Below are positions 10,418-16,598 of a stretch of 32,908 nucleotides of DNA, one piece after another (position 1 is the first letter of the stretch; every line of letters begins with the position of its first letter). The stretch covers positions 1 through 32,908 of the forward strand of contig RGSB01000007.1 in assembly GCA_010032875.1 (NCBI GenBank). Direction: 5' to 3'. The translations under genes were made by a program, and so were the position numbers. The DNA comes from Actinomycetota bacterium. GTDB lineage: Bacteria > Actinomycetota > Actinomycetes > Nanopelagicales > Nanopelagicaceae. Below the pieces are notes generated by a model that ran no database searches, was not told the origin of the DNA, and saw only the letters and a list, made by a program, of their open reading frames with translations.

Positions 10418-10987
10418 TTCCAGAATCTGCTCTTTAAGACTTCCTTCTCCGACAACATCTATCTCTAGTTTTAATCCAATGAGATCTGCTGCGGCTTCTG
10501 CCATGACCTTTAATTCAGGTGTTGGGTTTTGAGCCAGCCAGACAATTTTGTTGTAATGCTTAAAGTAATCATCACGCAGATCAGGGCGTTTATCTAAACC
10601 AAGTTCGACAATTACGCTTCGGTGAAAAGATTTAACGAGAAAATCGGTAAGAAAATATGTACCGGCATCTTTATCCATGATTGCTGCAATCTTCTCTTTT
10701 CCAGCAAATATGTCATAGCAGTGATTTCCACCGAGACGCTTAAGACCATATTTTTCAATCACCGTATCGAGTGCACCATAGGTTCCGCAATCAGCATAGG
10801 CAACTGCGCATTGAGAGTATTTATCTTTAATTTCTAAGTAAGTTTTTTCTACTTCACCTGCAATTTTCGCAGGCTGATTATGAAGTAGTGGTGGCAAGGG
10901 ATAAATAGTGACATCTAAGGAGTGAGCGTCTGCAATATGAGAAATGTGCGTGGCAATTGCACCGCAGGCAATTACTGCAACAGACAT
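10406..10987 (-). CDS. DUF1638 family protein linked to corrinoid methyltransferase operon
   Basis: The 193-residue protein matches the DUF1638 family, whose members often sit near MttB-type methyltransferases and corrinoid proteins; no reaction is established to my knowledge. It begins MSVAVIACGAIATH and carries the cysteine/histidine motifs CGAIATH (Cys8), DCGTYG (near residue 67) and GNHCYDIF (near 87), which could bind a metal or cofactor. There is no signal peptide or membrane segment, so it should be cytoplasmic. It is the last gene of the minus-strand operon, four bases after the reactivator gene. Its 3' end overlaps the 3' end of fdsA by 12 bases in convergent orientation. A role in handling the corrinoid or the methylated substrate is suggested only by context. 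Confidence 0.85.
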   Translation of the reverse strand: MSVAVIACGAIATHISHIADAHSLDVTIYPLPPLLHNQPAKIAGEVEKTYLEIKDKYSQCAVAYADCGTYGALDTVIEKYGLKRLGGNHCYDIFAGKEKIAAIMDKDAGTYFLTDFLVKSFHRSVIVELGLDKRPDLRDDYFKHYNKIVWLAQNPTPELKVMAEAAADLIGLKLEIDVVGEGSLKEQILELLN

Positions 10988-10991
10988 GGAC

Positions 10992-12896
10992 TTAAGCGGG
11001 AAAACTTAATCGCTCAACGAACTTATCGTTAAAGTCGGCGCGATCTGATAGTTCGATGTAATCAATAGAATCAAGAAGTGCCATTGCACCGTTTCGCTCT
11101 TGTGCAGATAACAAGACCATCTTGGCACCTTCACCAGCTACGTTTCCTGCAGAGACAATGCGCATAACAGGAAGTTTCGGAACTAATCCAATTTTCACAG
11201 CGGATGCAGGAGAGAGATAAGAACCGAATGAACCTGCCAAAAGTACTTGCTGCACTTCACTCTCTGCCACACCGAACTCTTCGAGCAATAGCGCCCAACC
11301 AGTTGCGATTGCTGCTTTAGCAAATTGAAGTTCACGGACATCGCGTTGAGTCAGAAATACACAATCATTGAGGTCGCCTTCTTTGCCGCCCCACGTCAAA
11401 ACAAATACACGTTCGCCTTCACGTTCAACGAGTCTGCTTGCAACTTTAGGAGCAACCTTTTCGGCTTCTTCTTGTGTAACAAAACGTCCTGAATTATCTA
11501 GCAAACCTAATTGCACAAGAGATGCACATGCATCTACGAGTCCAGAACCGCAGATACCGATTGCTTTTGTATTTTCGATAGTGCCAATTTCAAGTTCGCC
11601 ATCGACGACTTTGATTGTCTCAATGGCGCCGCTAGCAGCACGCACACCGCATTTAATGGATGCTGCTTCAAATGCTGGACCAGCAGGAGCAGCAGTCGCA
11701 AGAATCTTCTCGCCATCTCCTAAGATAATTTCGCAATTTGTTCCGACATCAATGAATAAACGAAGTCGCTTGTCGCGATCCATTCCCGAAGCAAGTGCTC
11801 CTGCGACGATATCTCCACCAACATATGCGCCGAGTGAAGGCATGATGACGGCTTTTGCACGGGGGTGAACATTGATGCCGAGTTCTGATGCTTGCACATC
11901 AGGAAAAGATGCACTGACCATAATAAATGGAGCAACTCCTAGTGGTTCTGGATTAATACCCAGTGCCAATTGAGTCATCGTCGCGTTGCCTGCCAGTGCC
12001 ACTTCATACACATGGAGTGGATTAACACCTGCTTCTTCACAGACTTCAGCACTGAGTTCAGCCAAAGTTTGTTGCGCAAATCCGCGTAGTCGATCGAGTG
12101 CGGTTACATCCATCATTGTTGCTGAAATTCGTGTGATGACATCGGCGCCAAAAGGTTGTTGCTTATTAAGCATAGATTTAACTGCTACAGGTGTACCGGT
12201 GTTGAGATCTAATAGTGTGGCCACAACTGTTGTCGTACCTAAGTCATAGGCAATTCCGTAGCGCAGCTCTGTTGTGTCTCCGGCTTCAACGTCAATAAGT
12301 TCTTGGTCTACAAAGACTGCAGTGACTTTAAAGTTAGCCGAGCGAAGCACCTTTGGCAGATTGCGAATAGCAGCTAATGAAACCGTGGCTTCAATATCAT
12401 CTATTGCATCAAATAAGCGCACAATGTCTGTGCGTTGATCATGCAGAGTTGGCTCTTCTAATTCAACGTAACGTTTTTGAACCGCTGGGCGCAGAATTAC
12501 TTGGCGACCAACACCAACAGTTGCAGCTTTAGGGCGTGTAGTCAGTGGTGGAACATCGACAGTGACATCTTTAGCTGCGCGCACAAGACATGCAAGACGC
12601 CAGCCTTCTTTGATTTCACTTTCGGTAAATGCACGGTAATCGAGTTTGGATGGTTCGACATCTCCAGTTGTGACTTTAATGCGGCACTTTTTGCATGTGC
12701 CATAGCCGCCACACGTTGAATCAATTGCGATTCCGTTCCACGATGCTGCATCAAATGCGCTGACACCTGTTGGAACAGTAAAACCTTTTTCATTAGCAAC
12801 GGAACCATCTTTTTCGAGCACGCGGAAAGTCAGCTTGATGCGACCTGTTCCATCATGCGCCGGAATAAGTGATGGGTCGAGTGCTTTTTTACTAAT
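10992..12896 (-). CDS. Corrinoid activation protein (2Fe-2S ferredoxin + ASKHA/DUF4445, RACo type), probable ATT start
   Basis: This protein reductively reactivates oxidised Co(II) corrinoid using ATP. The N-terminal [2Fe-2S] ferredoxin domain has CGGYGTCKKC and a later cysteine (Cys62, 68, 71, 103, counted from the ATT). The linker and the ASKHA-type ATPase domain follow, with YDLGTTTVVATLLD near 218-231 and DVGTNCE near 379-385. The best canonical start, GTG at 12821 (609 residues), has no Shine-Dalgarno and would remove the first beta strand of the ferredoxin (RIKLTFRV). The frame stays open to the stop of the preceding gene at 12900-12902. The only well-placed site is GGAGG at 12905-12909, eight bases before ATT at 12894-12896, giving 634 residues and a natural N terminus (xSKKALDPSLIPAHDG). 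ATT is a rare start codon, so an ATG-to-ATT change is likely. The gene follows the methyl-THF:corrinoid methyltransferase in the same frame. Confidence 0.9.
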   Translation of the reverse strand: MSKKALDPSLIPAHDGTGRIKLTFRVLEKDGSVANEKGFTVPTGVSAFDAASWNGIAIDSTCGGYGTCKKCRIKVTTGDVEPSKLDYRAFTESEIKEGWRLACLVRAAKDVTVDVPPLTTRPKAATVGVGRQVILRPAVQKRYVELEEPTLHDQRTDIVRLFDAIDDIEATVSLAAIRNLPKVLRSANFKVTAVFVDQELIDVEAGDTTELRYGIAYDLGTTTVVATLLDLNTGTPVAVKSMLNKQQPFGADVITRISATMMDVTALDRLRGFAQQTLAELSAEVCEEAGVNPLHVYEVALAGNATMTQLALGINPEPLGVAPFIMVSASFPDVQASELGINVHPRAKAVIMPSLGAYVGGDIVAGALASGMDRDKRLRLFIDVGTNCEIILGDGEKILATAAPAGPAFEAASIKCGVRAASGAIETIKVVDGELEIGTIENTKAIGICGSGLVDACASLVQLGLLDNSGRFVTQEEAEKVAPKVASRLVEREGERVFVLTWGGKEGDLNDCVFLTQRDVRELQFAKAAIATGWALLLEEFGVAESEVQQVLLAGSFGSYLSPASAVKIGLVPKLPVMRIVSAGNVAGEGAKMVLLSAQERNGAMALLDSIDYIELSDRADFNDKFVERLSFPA

Positions 12897-12899
12897 GGT

Positions 12900-13763
12900 T
12901 TAGCCCTCCGTCTTTGCTGCTTCTTGTGCACGGAATCGTGAAATCCAATTTCCACCCCACTGATCCATACCGAGCAATAAATCAGCTGCGCGAACTGCTT
13001 CATTAATTGCTGGAGTACGAGCATCCATGACTGCACAGGTTAGACCGTGAGACATAGCAGCAGGTAAGAATGCAGCATTTAAAGCATGGCGATTTGGAAG
13101 ACCAAATGAGATATTTGAAGCACCCAGTGTCATATTTAATCCGAATTTTTCGCGGATAAGGTGAATTGTTTCAAGTGTAATTTTTACAGCATCAGGGTCA
13201 GCACCAACTGTCATTGCAAGTGGATCAATAACTAAGTTATCAAGTGAGATTCCGTGCTTTTCTACAGCGCGAATAATCTTTTCAGTAATGACGATGCGCT
13301 CTGCTGCAGTTGCTGGTATTCCAATTTCATCATTTGGAAGAGCGATGATTGCTGCATTGTGCTTTTTAATGAGCGGCAAGATTAAATCCATTCGATCATC
13401 TTCACCGGTCATTGAGTTAACCAGAGCCTTGCCTTCATAAGCTTCAAGTCCTGCCTGCAGAGCTTCGATAACCGATGAGTCAATACAGATTGGAAGATCT
13501 GTCAGAGTTTGAATCATCTTGATGGCTTTAGATAGCAGAGCAGGTTCATCAGTTAACGGAACACCCATGTTGACATCGAGCATGTCTGCGCCACCTTTTA
13601 CTTGTGACTCAACATCTACTGCAATTGTAGAAAGATCACCAGCACGTAATAACTCTTGAAACTTCTTACGACCTGTTGGGTTAATGCGCTCACCAATAAT
13701 GACAAATGGTTGATCGTGACCGATAGTGACGGTCTTCGATGCTGATTGAACGACTGTATGCAT
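12900..13763 (-). CDS. mtgA: Methyltetrahydrofolate:corrinoid methyltransferase (pterin-binding, AcsE/MtgA type)
   Basis: The 287-residue TIM-barrel protein transfers a methyl group between a corrinoid protein and tetrahydrofolate. Pterin-binding domain hallmarks are GERINPTGRKKF near residues 24-35, DMLDVNMG near 60-67 and CIDSS near 93-97; ASNISFGLPNR near the C-terminal third is typical of the AcsE/MeTr group. The start at 13763 (MHTVVQ) is preferred over GTG at 13811 because CAGGAG lies seven bases upstream, and because the out-of-frame end of metF runs to a stop at 13777. The stop is six bases before the ATT proposed as the start of the next gene. In this operon the likely role is to accept the betaine-derived methyl group onto THF, the equivalent of MtgA in anaerobic glycine betaine users. 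Methanol- or vanillate-type donors are less likely given the context. Confidence 0.92.
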   Translation of the reverse strand: MHTVVQSASKTVTIGHDQPFVIIGERINPTGRKKFQELLRAGDLSTIAVDVESQVKGGADMLDVNMGVPLTDEPALLSKAIKMIQTLTDLPICIDSSVIEALQAGLEAYEGKALVNSMTGEDDRMDLILPLIKKHNAAIIALPNDEIGIPATAAERIVITEKIIRAVEKHGISLDNLVIDPLAMTVGADPDAVKITLETIHLIREKFGLNMTLGASNISFGLPNRHALNAAFLPAAMSHGLTCAVMDARTPAINEAVRAADLLLGMDQWGGNWISRFRAQEAAKTEG

Positions 13764-13776
13764 GTGTGTGCTCCTG

Positions 13777-13857
13777 TTAGGTGTATTGGTGTGGTGTTCG
13801 GCCGAGGTCACGCATTAACCGCTCAAGAGTTTCATCGTGGCGGAAATCTGTTATATT
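13777..13857 (-). other. Out-of-frame remnant of the metF 3' end
   Basis: Read in the frame one base off from metF, this stretch gives NITDFRHDETLERL followed by MRDLGRTPHQYT and a TAA at 13777-13779. The peptide looks like a genuine MetF C-terminal tail rather than chance coding. The stop falls immediately before CAGGAG, the ribosome binding site of the methyltransferase gene, which is the spacing expected in this tightly packed operon. It is therefore listed as a displaced part of metF, not as a separate gene. Confidence 0.6.
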
Positions 13858-14593
13858 GGGCAACACGATCGATAACTTCCTGCGGAACACTGATGCCCGG
13901 AACTTTATCGTTCATAAAGCTAAGTGGCTTGGCACTTTTAATTAAAACAACACTAGGAATAATTGCTAAACCTGGAACAGTTGCTGCAACACCTGCACAG
14001 AATTTTTCGAGACGATCAGGGTGGTAACCAATTTGAAGCTGAATCATTTGTGCACCTGCGCGATGTTTCTTCAGTGCGCGCTCGATACGGTAATCGTGTG
14101 GGGGAGCGAAGGGGTTTTCAACCGAGCAAATAAAGAAATTTGGTGCAGGATTGAGTTTGCGGCCAGATAAGTAAGTGCCTGCATTAAGAATTGATGCCAC
14201 ATTAATTGCCTGTGGACCATCTAGATCAAATACTCGACGAGTTTCTGGTTCATCTCCTGCAGTGACGTCATCGCCCGTGAGCAGTGCAATGTTTTCGATA
14301 CCGTGCAGATTTGCACCAGCCATATCTGCTTGAACCGCCAAACGATTCTTATCGCGACAGACAATTTGCATGATTGGTTCTAGACCATGTTGTTTCATTG
14401 CAATTGCTACAGAAACATTTGATGCGTGTGCATGAGCCGCTGTGTTATCCGTTGCATTAACGGCCACAAACCATGGCGCAAGACGATCTACATTCTTCTT
14501 AACTTGTTCCATACCGCCACCATCAATGACAGGAAATTCAGCGGTGTAAACAACATCCTTAGTTTGTGTAAGTAAATCGCGCAGCTTTGACAT
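13832..14593 (-). CDS. metF: 5,10-methylenetetrahydrofolate reductase, C-terminally shortened by probable frameshift
   Basis: The 253-residue reading frame is a MetF-type flavoprotein (TIM barrel) interconverting methyl-THF and methylene-THF. Visible features include YTAEFP near residues 17-22 with the catalytic Glu, ALLTGDDV near 103-110, and the late block IPSVVLIKSAKPLSFM ... GISVPQEVIDRV near 212-243. The family normally continues for about 50 residues after this point. Here the frame stops after RFPPR. The next frame on the same strand encodes ITDFRHDETLERLMRDLG and stops at 13777-13779, just before the ribosome binding site of the next gene. That tail resembles the last helices of MetF, so about 30 residues and the frame seem to have been lost near 13850-13870. 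The start overlaps metV by one base. In this pathway it would oxidise methyl-THF. Confidence 0.85.
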   Translation of the reverse strand: MSKLRDLLTQTKDVVYTAEFPVIDGGGMEQVKKNVDRLAPWFVAVNATDNTAAHAHASNVSVAIAMKQHGLEPIMQIVCRDKNRLAVQADMAGANLHGIENIALLTGDDVTAGDEPETRRVFDLDGPQAINVASILNAGTYLSGRKLNPAPNFFICSVENPFAPPHDYRIERALKKHRAGAQMIQLQIGYHPDRLEKFCAGVAATVPGLAIIPSVVLIKSAKPLSFMNDKVPGISVPQEVIDRVAQYNRFPPR

Positions 14594-14988
14594 TAGTGGC
14601 TGCCACTTTGTTCTTTGCGCTTAGCCCATCCCGCAGGAGTTTGTTGATCACGCTTTGTAATCAAGTTAACCCATGAAGATGTGCCTTTGAGTTGCATATC
14701 TACGGGTGGACGTAAATCGTTGTAGTGCTCTTTCCACACGGTCGGAAGTGGAAGAGAAACTTTACGATCGTAGGCCTTTACCCACACACATCTCATCTCT
14801 GGTTTTACTTCGCAATGTCCATCTTCGCGGACCCCACCGCAAGGACCATTGCGCAGTGTTTTCGGACATGTCATTGGACACGTCATACCTGTTGAGTGCA
14901 GGACGCATTGTCCGCACATTGTGCAATCCCAAACAGGCTTTTTCATGCCATGTTCGACTGCTAACAACAGGTTTAATAATTTAGGCAT
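14593..14988 (-). CDS. metV: MetV-like zinc/iron-sulfur protein, partner of MetF
   Basis: The 131-residue protein matches the MTHFR C-terminal (MetV) family found in acetogens and other Wood-Ljungdahl organisms, where it forms a complex with MetF. The cysteine-rich N-terminal part has Cys22, 25, 28, 37, 41, 50, 59 and 67 (CTMCGQC, CPMTC, GPCGG), a set that can hold zinc or iron-sulfur clusters. It shares one base with the metF start and overlaps the end of the corrinoid protein gene by eight bases. Its presence marks the MetF here as the acetogen-like MetVF type rather than the lone E. coli enzyme. The electron partner of the complex is not obvious from the neighbours; ETF or NAD are both possible. 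Confidence 0.88.
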   Translation of the reverse strand: MPKLLNLLLAVEHGMKKPVWDCTMCGQCVLHSTGMTCPMTCPKTLRNGPCGGVREDGHCEVKPEMRCVWVKAYDRKVSLPLPTVWKEHYNDLRPPVDMQLKGTSSWVNLITKRDQQTPAGWAKRKEQSGSH

Positions 14989-15646
14989 TTACAAGTGCAC
15001 GCTTCTTCTGGATTAAATCCTTAGCAACGCGAACTGCTGTTGACGCATCTGCTGCAAAACCATCTGCACCAACTGCATCTGCGTACTCCTGTGTTACAGG
15101 TGCGCCACCAACCATGATGATTACCTTGTCGCGAAGACCGGCCTTTGTAATCTCATGGATGTTGACTTTAAACATAGGCATTGTTGTTGTGAGAAATGCT
15201 GACATTCCCAAAATATCTGGCTGGTGTTCGTTAATTGCTGCAACAAATTTCTCAGGAGCAACTTGAACACCGATATCAATCACCTTAAATCCTGCTCCTT
15301 CGAGCATGATATTTACGAGGTTCTTGCCAATGTCGTGAACATCGCCCTTCACTGTTCCCATAAGGAATGTACCCACTGTTTCAGCACCAGTTTCAGCTAG
15401 TAGTGGACGTAAAACATTGAGTGCACCTGACATCGCCTTTCCGGCAATAAGCATTTCTGGAACGAAGTAATCGCCACGTTCGAAACGTGCACCAACTTCT
15501 TCTAGTGATGGAATAAGTGCTTCGAACAAAATGGTGTCCGGTCCCATTCCTTCTGCAAGTGCTTTATTCGTGAGTTCGAGTACTGCTGGAGCATTGCCAA
15601 TCATCGTTTCATCAAAGAGAGCTTTGATGATCTCGTCATGTGTCAT
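14981..15646 (-). CDS. mtgC: Corrinoid (B12-binding) methyl carrier protein
   Basis: The 221-residue protein is the methyl-carrying corrinoid subunit of an MttB-type system. An N-terminal helical B12-binding cap covers about residues 1-85 (FEALIPSLEEVGARFERGDYF). The Rossmann-like B12 domain follows, with the base-off cobalamin motif GDVHDIGKN at 101-109, where His104 is the lower cobalt ligand. GMSAFLTTTM near 146-155 and GGAP near 184-187 complete the cofactor pocket. It overlaps the IclR gene upstream by four bases and metV downstream by eight. It should be methylated by the MttB-like protein encoded divergently at 16599 and demethylated by the pterin methyltransferase of the same operon. 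Length is normal. The name mtgC is by analogy with anaerobic glycine betaine systems. Confidence 0.93.
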   Translation of the reverse strand: MTHDEIIKALFDETMIGNAPAVLELTNKALAEGMGPDTILFEALIPSLEEVGARFERGDYFVPEMLIAGKAMSGALNVLRPLLAETGAETVGTFLMGTVKGDVHDIGKNLVNIMLEGAGFKVIDIGVQVAPEKFVAAINEHQPDILGMSAFLTTTMPMFKVNIHEITKAGLRDKVIIMVGGAPVTQEYADAVGADGFAADASTAVRVAKDLIQKKRALVNA

Positions 15647-16440
15647 GCTGCGCCGACCTTTCCTATTTTTTGATTAGGCATCTGGGGTTTTTTCTTGCGA
15701 TTAACTTGTACAGCATCGATTTCAGAGATGATGAGATCTCCGATTCGAATCAGATCTTTATTGCTTAAGCGAGTAGATGGACCAGAAACAGAGATTGCAC
15801 CAACAACGCGACCATCGAGTTCGCGAATTGGAGCAGCTACTGCAACTAGACCTTCTTCTAATTCATCGCTGATAATTGCAAATCCACGTCGACGTACTTC
15901 TTCGAGCTCTTCAAGTAAACGAGTGCGTGATGTGATTGTTTTATCTGTGAGGCGCTCTAGGCGACCAGAAGAAATTGTGACTGCCGAGTATGCGAGTAAA
16001 ACTTTACCGAGTGCCGATGCGTGATAAGGAACGCGCTTTCCTACCCAATTGGTTGCGCCTAACAAATATTGTCCATCTACTTGATCAAGCAGATTAATGA
16101 ATCCATTTCCAGGAACAGCTAGATTTGAAGTTTCGCCTGTGCGATCAGAGAGGTTTTCAAGCACCGTGCGCATACGGGCAACCAATACTGAATCTTGATT
16201 TTGTTCGCGCGCAAATGATGTGAGCACATGCCCCGCCAAGAATGCACCATTGCGGTCGCGCTGAATTAAGCCTGCGCGCTCGAGCGCTCCAAGAATGCGC
16301 GACGTTGTTGATTTTGGAATGTCATGTGCGCGTGCAAGTGAACCAAGCAGTTGTGGTGTTTGTGATTGCAAGACATCAGTGAGTAACGCAGTAGCGCGAT
16401 CAATCGCTTGCGTTCCAGTTGTTAACTCGGATTTTGCCAT
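15643..16440 (-). CDS. IclR family transcriptional regulator
   Basis: The 265-residue protein has an N-terminal winged helix-turn-helix (about residues 10-75; recognition region ARAHDIPKSTTSRILGALE) and a C-terminal IclR effector domain (about 80-245; HASALGKVLLAY near 140-151 and GFAIISDELEEGLVAVAAPI near 186-205). It is the first gene of the minus-strand corrinoid/MetVF operon and is divergent from the MttB-like gene, so it probably controls both. The ATG has a strong GGAGG seven bases upstream. A perfect inverted repeat resembling IclR boxes lies at 16470-16487, just downstream of its likely promoter, which suggests autoregulation. The effector is unknown; glycine betaine, choline or a downstream intermediate would fit. 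The tail after residue 245 is lysine-rich and is probably not structured. Confidence 0.92.
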   Translation of the reverse strand: MAKSELTTGTQAIDRATALLTDVLQSQTPQLLGSLARAHDIPKSTTSRILGALERAGLIQRDRNGAFLAGHVLTSFAREQNQDSVLVARMRTVLENLSDRTGETSNLAVPGNGFINLLDQVDGQYLLGATNWVGKRVPYHASALGKVLLAYSAVTISSGRLERLTDKTITSRTRLLEELEEVRRRGFAIISDELEEGLVAVAAPIRELDGRVVGAISVSGPSTRLSNKDLIRIGDLIISEIDAVQVNRKKKPQMPNQKIGKVGAA

Positions 16441-16469
16441 TGCGGCCCCTCCCGAAACTGTTTCACTAT

Positions 16470-16487
16470 ATGGAACCCTTGTTCCAT
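16470..16487. promoter_or_regulatory. Probable IclR-type operator (perfect inverted repeat)
   Basis: ATGGAAC and GTTCCAT form a perfect 7-base inverted repeat around a 4-base spacer. The core TGGAA...TTCCA matches the outer bases of the known E. coli IclR box (TGGAAATnATTTCCA). It lies in the 158-base divergent region next to an IclR-family gene and six bases downstream of a good minus-strand -10 element, where a bound repressor would block initiation. A weaker half-like palindrome, GTTCCAGAAC, lies at 16601-16610 over the start of the MttB-like gene. Confidence 0.7.
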
Positions 16488-16493
16488 GTTCCT

Positions 16494-16523
16494 AGCGTAT
16501 TCTCGTGGCGTGTGAGCGGTCAA
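16494..16523 (-). promoter_or_regulatory. Probable sigma70-type promoter of the IclR/corrinoid operon
   Basis: On the minus strand, TTGACC (16523-16518) and TACGCT (16499-16494) are separated by 18 bases. Both hexamers are close to the housekeeping consensus (TTGACA, TATAAT or TAnnnT). Transcription would begin about 16487, inside the inverted repeat described as the IclR operator, leaving a leader of about 45 bases before the ATG with its GGAGG. The promoter on the opposite strand is less clear; TATTCT at 16498-16503 is a possible -10 but lacks a good -35. Confidence 0.55.
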
Positions 16524-16598
16524 TAGCCACGCACAACCACAAGTCAGATTAGAGTTGAATTACCCGCATAGCTGTACCGAGACCGAAAGGCCACCACT

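Noticed and set aside
10622-10837. Small plus-strand frame inside the DUF1638 gene
   Set aside because: It lies wholly inside a recognised gene, has no ribosome binding site and resembles no protein family.
13764-13811. Longer methyltransferase start at GTG 13811
   Set aside because: No Shine-Dalgarno lies before it, the 16 residues are Thr/His-rich and unlike the family, and they overlap the likely former end of metF.
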